NCBI GenBank assembly: GCA_010093485.1
Contig: MU001492.1
Span: forward strand, 522,228 to 586,227
Source: Karstenula rhodostoma CBS 690.94
Taxonomy: Eukaryota; Ascomycota; Dothideomycetes; Pleosporales; Didymosphaeriaceae
DNA: 64,000 nucleotides
Reading direction: 5' to 3'
Positions within the stretch are counted from its first letter, which is position 1; every line of letters starts with the position of its first letter. Positions 21,967-32,922 of the stretch are shown here, in pieces. The translations under genes were made by a program, and so were the position numbers. The notes below the pieces were generated by a model. It was given only the letters and a program-made list of their open reading frames with translations, made no database searches and had not been told where the DNA came from.

Positions 21967-23201
21967 TCACAAGTCCGGGTCGCGCCTGTGAACGACGACA
22001 GGCTCCGGCAGAAACTCCCTGAGCTCCTGCATCCTGTTTCGGCAGTGGATAACAAAGATGGCGACGGCCAACGAGTTCCAGACATCGTAACCCTCTTTTC
22101 CGAAGTCGAAGATGGCAATGGTGCGCAAAGAGCCCTTGGGGTTCGGCTCGGTGGGCAGAACGTAGCTGACGAAGGCCATGACCGTGTGCGAAGCAATGAT
22201 TCCGTAGAGAGTAGGGACTTCCTCCGGAGCGGCGACAAGTCCGGTCTTGTCGAAGCTGAGCATCTCGTCGTCCCACTTCCGGTACAGCTTGTGGAGTTTG
22301 CGGATCATCTTCTGCTCGCAGACGTACGAAGGGACATTTTTGGGGCAAGCGACCGTGTCGAAGAGCTTGATGCCTTTCTGGGTGCGTCGCATGCCACCGT
22401 CCCGCAGAGCCCACTGTGAATACTTCTTGACGGACTGCACGATGTGACGCTCTGCCGTGCGCTTGCGAGCCTTGGTGAGGACGGCATCTCGAGCGAGACC
22501 GCCGACGGTGAACAGTTGGTTCAGTGCATATTGAGCTATTGCAAGTTAGCTTGCGACATTGAAAGCGGGCGGTGCCACATACCTCGGAAGTCTGATAGGC
22601 CGTCTGCTTTGATGAAGGCCATGTTGTCGTTCGGGGTGAAGAGGTTCAGCGGCAGTGTGACGAAATCCTTCTTCCACGGGTTTGGAAGCAGAGGCTCGAA
22701 GCCGCGCATGTTCAGCTTCTGGAACATGAAGACGGAATCCTCGGACCAACCAGCCTGGCGCAGCTCGCGACACTGAATCTCCTGGCGCAACTGCTCGTTG
22801 GTGCGGTCGACGGGCTTGCGCATCTCCATGTATTGTCCGTCGTCGACCACCATGGTCGCATCGTTGGCGTCGTAGGCATCCGACTCTGGATCTTTGAAGT
22901 GCTCGTCCTCAACGGAGTCGTGCACCAAGGTGTCGCCGTCGAAGTCTTCCTCGTATCGGTGGAGGGAGGTCGGCGGGGAGGGCGGCAGCAAGGTTTCGTC
23001 GAGGTCAGTGGGTGAAGCCGGAGTCTTGGGCGACCAGTGTTCGACCTTGCTCCTGGGTGTGGTCTCTGGGAAGGCCCTCTCGGGCAGCTTGGACCGGACG
23101 GGTAGGGCGGGGACCTTGAACGGCTTCTCCCGGCGCTGTTGCGTCTTGCGCGGGCTAATGTAGTCCCAGACGCGGTCCGACACGGTGCGTAGGAAGGGCA
23201 T
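21967..23201 (-). CDS. Unknown protein, fungal
   Basis: Two exons (23201-22583 and 22535-21967) with a 47-nt intron (GTATGT...CAATAG, branch GCTAAC) encode 395 aa. I do not recognise a named family. The N-terminus (MPFLRTVSDRVWDYISPRKTQ) is followed by a basic, Pro-rich segment with SP and TP sites, then an acidic, disordered part to about residue 115. The rest looks globular: REIQCREL-like, WSEDSVFMFQKLNMRGFEPL, ARDAVLTKARKRTAERHIVQ, and a C-terminal domain with TLYGIIASHTVMAFVSYVLP and IAIFDFGKEGYDVWNSLAVA. The SP/TP-rich N-terminus and absence of a signal peptide suggest a nuclear or cytosolic protein, by inference only. Confidence 0.75.
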
Positions 23202-23721
23202 TGTCGCTAGAAGGGTTGGGGTAGAGATGGGGTAGCAGATGCGTGCCGCGTAGGCTGTCGCGGGGCGGGTTGCTTTGTTACGAGGCGAAAGGAGTCAGGT
23301 AGAAGAGCAGATGTCAAAGTGAGAGCTGGAGACGGTGGAGAAGTAGTAACGGGTGTCAGGGTCACAGCGCGTGAGTCGTCGATCAAATAGTGCATAGCCA
23401 GCCTATTGTGCCTACAGTCGCTATTGCTGCGGCGCTCTTCTAGTGAAGACGAAGATGAAAGTGAAGACTCGAGGAATCCATTGTTGTTGCAGCTCGCGGA
23501 CGGGGGCTGGGGTGGCTGGGCGCGCTAGCATCCGCATCAGCATCAGCATCCAATCTAGGCAGGCCCGGGGCGCGCTTCTACTCGTGACCGCGCGGGGCTT
23601 CGGCGCGACGATGTGATCTTATCAGATCATCAAAGATTTTCCGCCTACCCCACTAGCTTGGCCCAAATTCGCCCTCTTTGCATCGCAATCAGATCCAAAT
23701 CTAGACACCATACTGAAAATA
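23202..23721. other. Divergent promoter region
   Basis: 520 bases between the unknown protein gene and LIA1, transcribed away from each other. A short GC-rich stretch lies near 23500-23600, including a gcatca-type repeat (ccgcatcagcatcagcatcc) at about 23531-23550. No other sites recognised. Confidence 0.5.
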
Positions 23722-24767
23722 ATGGCTGCTCCAGAGACACCCGCGCAGGACGCTCAAGTCCAGGCTCTCCGCAGTATCCTCACGTCCGAGCGGGAAGCGC
23801 TTGCTCGCCGCTTCCGCGCCCTGTTTTCCCTCAAGTACCTTGCCTCTCTCCAGCCGCCCACCGAACAGACCGTCCCCGCGATCGAGGCAATCGCAGCCGC
23901 GTTCTCGTCACCGTCCGCGCTGCTGAAACACGAGCTGGCCTACTGCCTCGGACAGTCGCGCAACGATGCGGCAATCAACCCCTTGCGCCACGTACTGCAG
24001 GACAAGCACGAGGACCCCATGTGCCGCCACGAGGCCGCCGAGGCGTTGGGTGCGCTGGGAGATAAGGGCAGCTTAGACTTGCTGAAGGGCCTCAGAGACG
24101 ATGTAAAGGAGCTCGACGTGGTGAGGGAGACATGCGACATTGCCGTCGATCGGATAGAGTGGGAACACGGACTGCAGAGCAAGGATGAGCAGGTGAAGAA
24201 GAGGTATGGCAACCTGTTTCTGGTCTCGGTGTGGTATCTAACGAGGATAGTGACTTTACGTCCATCGACCCTGCCCCGCCGCTCCCCCAAGGCCAGCAGG
24301 CACCTTCAATCCCCGAGCTTGAGAAGACACTCCTGGATACTGCGATCCCGTTATTCAAACGCTACAGGGCCATGTTTGCGCTACGTGACCTAGCTTCACC
24401 ACCAGATCTGCCATCCGCCGTCCCAGCAGTACTTTCGCTAGCGCGGGGCTTCGCCGACCCATCTGCACTCTTCCGCCACGAAATCGCCTTCGTATTCGGA
24501 CAGCTATCCCACCCAGCGTCCATTCCCAGCTTAGTGGAGGCGCTCAGCAACCAGAAAGAAGAGAGCATGGTACGACACGAGGCAGCAGAAGCACTCGGGA
24601 GCTTGGGAGACGAGGACGGTGTCGAGGATGTTCTGAGAAAGTTTTTGAACGATCCGGAACAGGTTGTGCGGGACAGTGTGATTGTTGCGCTCGACATGGC
24701 GGAGTTTGAGAAGAACGGGGAGGTTGAATACGCGATAGTGCCGGAAGGAAAGGCTGTAGCTGCATGA
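23722..24767 (+). CDS. LIA1: Deoxyhypusine hydroxylase
   Basis: Exons 23722-24203 and 24251-24767, joined over a 47-nt intron (GTATGG...GGATAG), encode 332 aa, the usual length. The enzyme hydroxylates deoxyhypusine on eIF5A to complete hypusine, in the cytosol. It is a di-iron HEAT-repeat protein, and all four His-Glu pairs that bind iron are present in two symmetrical halves: LLKHELAYCLGQ and CRHEAAEALGAL, then LFRHEIAFVFGQL and VRHEAAEALGSL. The intron separates the halves; the junction gives KKSDFTSIDPAPP. The gene converges on RPA12 with 75 bp between the stop codons. Confidence 0.95.
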
Positions 24768-24842
24768 TTCGATTACGAGGTGCATCGTCAGGGCGTTAGG
24801 GTTACACATGGCAAGGTAGACAAAAAGCAAGTGAGCGGTTTC

Positions 24843-25318
24843 TCAGTTGTTGGTGTTCCACCTGTAAGATAGTTAGCAAACGATCAATGCGTGCAAACAT
24901 GTGCAAGGGTAGGCGTACTTGTGCCCGCACTCGCACTCGTAGAAGACAGTAGAGCCTTCATCGGCACTGCGCAGTTGCTGGGTGTAGTAGCGCACTTCCT
25001 CCCGGCCGCATTTTTCGCATGTCTGCGCGATGGTCGCATGGCCCCCAATGTCGGCATCGTCGACGCTCTGCACTTCGGAGCGCTTCGTCCGCAGCGCCGA
25101 AGGGAAGGCGTCCGGCTTGGAGCGAGTGACGATTGTCTTCAACGAGGTGTCTGTGCTGCATGTGAGCCACTATTTCTCGCAGCGAAAAACATGGTGAAAG
25201 TACCTTTGCACGACGCACCGCAGACCTGGCACGTCAGGATGGCGTTTTGTTTGCCTGCACCGCCATCTAGCAGGTTTCCACAGTCCGTGCAGAAGACGAG
25301 TGAGCCGATGGCTGCCAT
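24843..25318 (-). CDS. RPA12: RNA polymerase I subunit Rpa12
   Basis: Three exons (25318-25204, 25150-24919, 24861-24843) encode 121 aa. The subunit supports RNA cleavage and termination by RNA polymerase I in the nucleolus. The N-terminal zinc ribbon shows LVFCTDCGNLL and LTCQVCGASC; the C-terminal TFIIS-like ribbon shows TCEKCGREEVRYYTQQLRSADEG (quoted in part: RSADEGSTVFYECECGHK). The last exon is only 19 nt: splicing CACAA|GTACGC...TTACAG|G gives GHKWNTNN, the conserved terminus, whereas reading through gives an unrelated Cys-rich tail. Intron 1 uses acceptor CACAG rather than the nearer GCAG, because only that keeps the frame (CK|DTSLKTIVTRSKP). Introns are 53 and 57 nt. It is divergent from SCC2. 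Confidence 0.92.
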
Positions 25319-25657
25319 TGTAATATCGCGACGGTTGTTCTGCAGCTCGCCGTTGAGGATGGAGGAACCAGCAGCCGCTCCGCATGAAAAAGTTCAGCGG
25401 GGCCTTTCCGCGCCGTTGGCGCTTGCCCCAAAGCGGCGCGCGTGCGCAACGATCACGGGCTTTCGCGACGACGCATCACTCAGCCCTGGAGTGCTGCGCT
25501 CCGTGCGACGCGCCTTTTCGACAGCATCAACATTGAACCTGCGCGACTGTTGGAGCCATGCGGGCCTGAGTGTAGTGTTTGCGCTTTGCCCGAAGCGGTC
25601 GCGGCAGCACCCATAGGTCTTCAGTAGCCACCCGCACAAAGGCAGTCAACCGCCGCC
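25319..25657. other. Divergent promoter, RPA12 / SCC2
   Basis: 339 bases between the divergent starts of RPA12 and SCC2. GC rich with no TATA box seen. Both genes are growth-related, so shared control is possible but not shown. Confidence 0.5.
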
Positions 25658-28600
25658 ATGTCCGCATACCCCAATGGAGACTGGCACACTGCCAACGGCA
25701 GAGGCCTACCGTTTCGACCTCCCACCGTCGACGAGGCTCTCCCGTATTCGCCCTTCACGTCGATTGTGCCCTTCTCCCCAGGTCGGTTGCCCGCCTTTAC
25801 CCTTTGAAGCTCTCGCCCTGCTCTCACTCTAGGACGAAGCCGAGCTAACACAAACAGATGTTATACCCTTCCCCGTGAACGAACCGCCGACACCTCCGAC
25901 TACGTTGACTCCCGATCAACAAGTAGCAGGAAGGAAAGCAGTGGGCATCCTGAATGAGGAGATCAGAGGGCCATCCTCAACCGCGCATCACCTGGAACAC
26001 ACGTTGCGAGAGTTACGCAGTTTGCTGGGAGACCCTCGCGAGATGACTGAATTGTAAGAACCACTTACGGGTAGGTAGGTGTATATGTTGCTGACCAGCC
26101 CAGTCACTTCAAGCCTACGGCCCAGCTTGCCACGCCTCCGCCCGACAGTCCTACAAAGCCGGCCGATGAGAATACCCCGACCAGTCGTCCGAAGCTCAGC
26201 CCGTTCGCCAGCACGCTCCTGAGGCAGACTGAGGTACACTATCAACGTGGGTGTGCCGGACTTGTGTACGTGCTTCCACTGACAAGCATAGCGGCAGGAA
26301 TACCAGCACCGCAACGTTCCAAGTCTAAACAAGAGCCACCGCGACCACATGTTTCTACCGCTCCGCCTCAACGGTCGTCACAGCAGATGGACCCCAATCA
26401 ACGGACGACTCCCTTAGTGAAAAACAGTGCGCTGGTGTATCCTCCCAGCACACCTGTCCCTTCCGTCACCAGCTCACAGCCTCGCTCCGGTCCTGCTGTG
26501 GTCATAAAACCCTCTAGTGCACCCAAGCACGAGTTCCGCTTGATCGAGAATGTGCCATCGTCTCCTGGCGAGACTCAACACGCGAACCTTGATTACCTCG
26601 CTACTTTACAGCCGGCTGAACGGGAACTCGCAGAGCAAAAGATCCAAAGGCTGCGAAAGCTTGTTGAGAAATACCGCGAGGCCAAGGATGAACTGGAGTC
26701 GGATTACTTCGAGAAGGTCTCAACCTTAGACTCAGACTTGACGGCAATGACGAGTGATGCCCTCAAAACACTCTACGACAGGGTCATGTCGGTATATGCC
26801 ACAAAATGTTTTTCGTCCGTACCCGTGGAGACCATAATTCAGATCCATTCCCTTTGCGACCCACTGATTGTTATGTCAGACCAGTCTTCATTCTTCAGTG
26901 AGGGAGAGCTGTATTCCTGGACTGGCGACCTAGCAGTTGTGGAGTGCGGGCTCAAGGCCGCCAAGCTTGCTCTTACTGTCATGTTGGAAGGGCCTCCGGA
27001 TCGTCGGACAACCTCCGAAGATCTTCTCACGGCGATCATTCGAGGCATGAAGCGAGTGCTGGAATCTTGTATTTTCAAGGTACTTGCAGCATCGCGCAAG
27101 GACACTGACACAAGCATATTTGCTTATGCGACCGACCATCGACCAGAGATATCGACCGTGCTTCGACTCTGCACCAGTGTTGAAGAACTCTTGGCCCAAA
27201 CCGTCCGTAAAGTCACTTTGCCTGACAGCGCCCTGTATGAGGTGGAGTTTCTAGCACTCGCTTTGCTTGTTCACCCGAACAGCGATTCCGAGAAAGACTC
27301 CGTACTGGGCATCCAACAGTTCGAGAGGCTGCGTCGAGCAGCTATGGACGTAGTTACCAACATTTTTGCGTTCCGACCTGACCACCAACAACCTGTTCTC
27401 GATGAAATACTGAACAGCCTTGAGAAGTTGCCAGACAAAGGCTCCAATACCAGACAATTCAAATCGGTGCGAGAGGAACCAATCATGACTGTCTCTGCAA
27501 TCTTCATGCAGTTCGTTCAAGTCGCTGCAACAAACACGCAAGACCAACGCACGAAGGCCACTTCGGTTCCAAAGGAGGATGATTCCTCGGCCGATGACGA
27601 GTCTGAAAGCGACTATGATGAAGACCGCCGTGACGCACGTAAAAAGAAGAGAGGCAAGAGCAATGCATCAGCCGAAGCCAATACTGATCGACTGATGAAC
27701 AACGCAAAGCTTATTGCTCAACGCATTGCCACGACGTTGACAGACAGGGCGAAGAACGTCAGCAAGTCTGGCGACAAACCATTTCGTAACCTACTTGACA
27801 TGTTTGTCGATGATTTCTGCAAAGTCCTGGGCTCGCCTGAGTGGCCAGCAGCAGATTTGCTTTTGGTTCCGCTCTTCAATCTGATGTGCCAACTCCGCAA
27901 CGACAAGGACAATCGAAATATGGCCCTCTCGATACTGGGTACCATGGGTGGTGGCATTCTGGATTTCAGGAAGCGCACTCGACAGCTGAGACGGGACATT
28001 GATGTTTCGCAATCTGATCTGTCTGCAAAGCTGTGTCGACTCACCGAGGAGATATTAGAAGACGACGCCCCTACTCTCAAACGAAGCGACCTCGTTGCAC
28101 TCAAGGATCCATATCGAATGGTTGTCGAATCGCTTCCTGACTATCTCAAGGTGACGGATAATCCCGAGGATCTACACCTCCTATCGGTGCGTGGGTGTTA
28201 CGTCTCCTGCTGGCTGGACTTTATGTCTCAAGTCATTTCTCAGGACAAGGAGGCGGCCGAGGATCCAGGCATTGTCGAATTACGAAAGAAGGTGCGATCC
28301 ATGGCGCTCGAGCCCAGATGGTCCTCCCAGGAATAGTAGGTGGTCTTGTCTGTTAAATAGGAGTTACACTAACATTGAACCTAGCAAGTACCAGAACGTG
28401 TCCGAATCACAAAGTCGCCTGGCGGCAGGTGCTACTACTATGAAGAATGCCTTCTGTCGGTACTACCCTACTATCGTTTCCGTCATGTTTGAACAGGTTA
28501 GAGTTGGTGGAGCCCAGCAAAAAACAAGTGCGATAAGGAACATTGATTCCTTTCTGACTAAAGATCCGCACGCCATCTCTGACCGACACGTCAATGCGTT

Positions 28601-31319
28601 GGTTCGGAATTTAGGCGATAATTCTCCATCTGTTCGCGCCACGGTGCTACAACTCATATCGAGATGTTTGGAGTCAAACCCTGCATTTGGTCGACTTTGC
28701 ATGCCAAGCGTCCTACAGATGACTAGAGACACACACAACGAACCGAAGAAGAGGGCAATCAACCTCCTAAAGTTATTTTACACAAGATCTGAGTCTCTGG
28801 AGGCAAAAGTTCAAATCGTCACTGCCTTACTACCCGCTTCGCAGGATCACGAAAACACAGTCGCTGACATGGCACGGCAAGCGCTCGAGGAGGTTTGGTT
28901 GAACGTGCTTGACACAAAGGCCCACGGGGATGAGAACCGCTTAAAACTACAACGTGTGGAACGCGTTTCCTTGATCGTCCAGACCGTACAAAGATCGCAA
29001 AGGTTCGGATCAACCAACTCCATGCAGGCCTTTGAGAAGTTCTTTTACAAGGCCCTTGACAGAAGTGCGCCCAACGCCTCCGTCAACTTCCAGATTTGCA
29101 AGAACCTGGTTGCAGATCTCGTAGAGGGCGTGATCAGTCCAGATTCTATGGCCGAAGACTACACTCAGAACAGCGGATTGCAGACGCTAAGTATTTTCGC
29201 CAGAGTCAGTCCAAGGATGTTCACCCTTGATCAAATCCAACGGCTCAAACTTTACATTATCGATCCGAAGACTGCAGAAGACATTGAGATACTAAGCTCA
29301 ACTGTAACCGTCTTTCGCTACGTCGTCCCTCACTTGTTAGACATACCAACCAAATTTGCCGATGACGTATGGCGTTTACTCAGTGTGGCAATATCGAAAC
29401 TAGCACAAGCGGCAGCCAGTGGCACCATTTTGGGCAAGAATACTCTGCTTGGGGTCGGTCATTGCATGTGGATCATGAAAGGCGTGGCTACTAATGGACT
29501 TGCCAAATTGCTAGCCGTCATTGGCTCCAGTCTTGTCCAACTCTTGCAGGCTGTCGCACTGGGCAGCGAACCCCCTGCCCAAGAAGCGCAAAAGAAGCGG
29601 ATCATGTCATGGCTAACAATCATCGGCGCGTTTGGAAAAGTTTGTGACTGGAGTGAATATGTCACCCAGTTTCACAATTCTGTCGCAAACTCAGCGAGGA
29701 AGATCGTCGCCAACAAGCCTGCAGCCGAGAAGCAACTGAAGACTTTGCTCAATCCGTCAGGCATGGCGCCGTCTCTCATACTTTTAGAAACCGTGCGCGC
29801 TTTCACCAAGCAATCGTGGGTCCTTGACATACGCGAGAGCGCAATGTGCGCTGTCTGCGAAGTGTGTCAAGGATGTCCTGATCTGTTCCGGCGCGCAGAT
29901 GTTGATACTACCTTCAAGGTTGTGTTCATGAACGACATCAGCTCTCTGAAGGAGATCGTGCTCACTCAATTTCACGAGTACTTCATCAAGAAAGAACAAC
30001 AGTCTCAGAAAGAAGGACATACCGAGCCTGCTCCTGACAATGCGAAAAACGGGAGCAGTCGAATGGGCACCACTTTCGAAGCCTCCCCGGACCAGGTTAA
30101 TGTCAGTTATCTGGCACGCAGTTTCTTGCAGGCAATCGTCGACATTGCGCTCCAGAACGACAATGAGCTCGCTCTTGTAGCCACGAAGACCATTGTTAGC
30201 GTCAGCAGGCAGGGTCTGGTGCATCCTAAAGAGGTTGGGCCAGTCTTGATTGCTATAGGATCCTCGTCAAACCCACGGCTATCCGAAGTGGTCGCCCCCG
30301 AACACAAATCGATTCATGCTAAACACGAATCTAATTTTCACAATGAGTATATGGACGCTGTCAAGATGGCCTTCCAATACCAGCGAGATGTGTTCCATGA
30401 CCCACATGGAATGACCAAGCCCCCGGACTGCAAGCCGAAAATGGCTCATGTGTTCAATATCATGAAGGATGGCAGTCGGAAGACGGTCAAGACTTTCATC
30501 AGCAATCTTCTGGGGAAAATAGACTTCAAGCTCTCGGATCTCGCTGAACCTACGGCGAGCCTCAACGAGTTGCTATATACTCGGTTCTGCCTTGAGAATC
30601 TTGCTTTGTTTGATGTGGCAAAAATGGAGGAAGTCTCCCTCATCATCACTGCCCTCGAGAGCATCGTGCTGAAGAACACTGGTCCCTCGGTTGGCGTTGC
30701 GATCGAAACCGAGATGCCGAAGCAAGCGCCAGCGCCACAGCAATCACAACTGCCTCCGGATACAGCTAGTGGTTTCCTTGCGCCTGACGCGGCGATGCAG
30801 GATGCTATGCGAGATAACCATGTCTCTGTCTCGGACGATCGGCTCTTGCAAATCACACGCGCCTGTATGATGCTCCAGATGATGTGGGAAACCCGGTGCT
30901 TTATCCGTAAAGCATACAACATCAAGGCGAACCGCATATCTCAAAAGGCTTTTCCAAACAGTGCTCAGCGGGTCAATTTTATCAAGGGCGCAGAGTTGTG
31001 GGAGAAGTTTGCACACATCTTCAATGCCGTTGAAACCCGCCGGAGCATGTTTGATCATTGCTACGAGTTTGCAGAACTTCTGGAAGTGGACAAGGACTTC
31101 GCGATAGCCGAGGATGAGGGCGAAGATGAGGGAGAGGGATACGCGACGCCGCAAGAAGACGAGGATCAGGGTGTGCCCGTGCCAACGAGTGGCCGCGGAC
31201 GGAAGAGGAAACCCTCGGCGAGCCTCACGAGTACGCCGAAGAAGGCGAGGGGCAGACCTTCGGGCAGCAAAAGCAAGAAGAGGAGCTCGAAGACGCCTGA
31301 ATGGGATGACGGGCATTAG
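25658..31319 (+). CDS. SCC2: Cohesin loader Scc2/Mis4/NIPBL
   Basis: Five exons (25658-25781, 25858-26053, 26104-26246, 26292-28335, 28385-31319) encode 1813 aa. The protein loads cohesin on chromatin with Scc4 and drives its ATPase. The N-terminus (PTVDEALPYSPFTSIVPFSP|DVIPFPV) and a disordered Ser/Pro/Thr region bind Scc4 in homologues. The rest is a HEAT-repeat hook; FCRYYPTIVSVMFEQ, SAIRNIDSFLTKDP and SPSVRATVLQLISRCLE mark the conserved central block. Acidic tracts (DDSSADDESESDYDEDRR) and a basic, AT-hook-like tail (KKARGRPSGSKSKKR) are present. Intron 4 needs donor GTAGGT directly after GAA TA, which avoids an in-frame TAG and gives SSQEY|KYQNVSESQ. Introns are 76, 50, 45 and 49 nt. 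Confidence 0.93.
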
Positions 31320-32309
31320 GAGCCCTAGTCCTACAGTGTGAAAGTGGAGGACGAAGGTCGTTCCTGCGAATGGCCATGCGTACAGCGAACACGGGCATTG
31401 CATCGCTTCAGGAGTTACTATTAGGGGGTTTGCAGTCACATTTTTTTAACGGAGGCGTCGGATGACTTCTGGGACGATGGAAGATACCCCTAGCATATCG
31501 GCGTTACCACATTTCAGGAATCGTGCTCCTGTGCGCTTCCGCAGCGAACACTCGCATGAGCCATGCTACAACGGACTGTGTGGATATTGGAGATATCTAT
31601 TACATATTCCATTATATCTTCAATGCTCATAAAAGTTTTTTAAGTATCAGCGCCGTTACCCAGATGTGAACGTGCCACAAAGAGTCTTTAGAGATATTAC
31701 ACCTTCAACTACAATTTCCACCAGGCTCACATTCCCGCAGCTCCCAATTCCTGCGCATACATCCTCCGCCCCTCAACCACCATAGCCATCCCGGATACAG
31801 CCGCCAAATCCAGCATATCGCACCTTTCTCCCCCACAGCGCCGCCACATGTCCCCCACGCCCGCCCGAAACCAGCAGGGTTGCCTGCCAGAGGCAACGCA
31901 AAGAGCCCCACCGTTCAAAGTGCCCAGAGCTTCCACGTCGTTTTATCGCTCTTGAGGTCACGGTAGACGAGCGTGCGGAACGACACCACCGCGCCCGTCC
32001 CAAAACTGGCGGCGAAGAACCACGCACAAAAGACCGCAGAGAGTACCACAGGCATCACAACACTCCACCGCACGGCCGTATCCCCTAGCACATTCCGCGC
32101 GCTCCGTGTATGAGTGACCGAATCATGTATGGCTGCATCCTAGTTTAGATGAGCTGTGGAGCCACTTCGGGCGCTCCATCTTCTGAAGGCAGTCTGCTGC
32201 AGCTTCTAGGGTATTCGACTGGTCGAAGCCGGGAAATATGCCGGGCGTTGAAGCTGGATTTACCACGGCCCTACTCTTGCATTTATGCGAATTTCAGCTT
32301 GTGTTGGGA
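31320..32309. other. Intergenic with possible gene remnant
   Basis: 990 bases between SCC2 and the broken SNG1-like gene. On the minus strand, about 32139-31927 reads as an open frame with a membrane-like segment (VVMPVVLSAVFCAWFFAASFGTG), preceded by an acceptor-like CTAAACTAG. A second frame continues at 31926-31727 and ends MYAQELGAAGM. Both have moderately GC-rich third positions. No intact start or family is evident, so this could be a decayed gene or chance. Confidence 0.3.
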
Positions 32310-32777
32310 TCATTTCGCAACCCAGTATTCGGTGACATGATTCCTGCTCTTCCAGCCTGCGCAAATTGTCAGTCTCGCCAGTCATATATTATGCAAGTTT
32401 ACTTACGCTGGAACCAACAGCAAAAGGGGAAGAACGCGGTATTGACCGCCGCCCATGCGATCAGAATGCCGAAGTCTAGCCCAAGGCGCGGATGCAGGTC
32501 GAACAATATCTGTCGACTGCCTTCTACCACTACAGACAGTTAGTCACCAATGCCCGGACGGAGACTTTTCTGTACGTACCAGAGTGTAGAGGCCACGCAT
32601 AGCCCCAGCGGTAGAACGCAGGAGCTATTTCAATGTCATAGAACGCCGTCGAGACGTTCGTGATGACCCAGAAGATGAGCCAGCAGCCCATCCAAGGCGC
32701 ACCAACGAGCATTGCAACATTCTCGCACGTAAAGCCCAATGCGATCATACCGAAGAAGTTGAGCATCCAATACACGG

Positions 32778-32782
32778 GGAAC
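32778..32782. repeat. Target-site duplication, left copy (GGAAC)
   Basis: The pentamer GGAAC directly precedes the LTR end TGTTG. The identical pentamer follows the other end at 32918-32922. Confidence 0.85.
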
Positions 32783-32917
32783 TGTTGGTTTAATAATTAG
32801 CTTTACTTATATTAGATAAGAGGAGCAAAGTATACTTAGTAAATATTTATAGTTTAGGTAAGTCTATATTAAGTAGACTCACCACTGTTCAGGTGAATCA
32901 ACATAGTAGATTCAACA
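32783..32917. mobile_element. Solo LTR of a retrotransposon (135 bp)
   Basis: The element begins TGTTGGTTTAATAATTAG and ends ATAGTAGATTCAACA, so it has the TG...CA termini of LTRs with a 5-bp inverted end (TGTTG/CAACA). It is flanked by perfect 5-bp direct repeats GGAAC, the duplication size produced by Ty1/copia-type and several other LTR integrases. It is much richer in A+T than the surrounding gene and carries no internal coding region, so it is best explained as a solo LTR left by recombination between two LTRs. Removing the element plus one repeat copy makes the host gene continuous at ACG TTC CCC GTG (Thr-Phe-Pro-Val), which independently proves insertion. Element strand and family cannot be decided from the LTR alone. 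Confidence 0.88.
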
Positions 32918-32922
32918 GGAAC
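32918..32922. repeat. Target-site duplication, right copy (GGAAC)
   Basis: Second copy of the 5-bp duplication, immediately after the LTR end CAACA. Confidence 0.85.
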
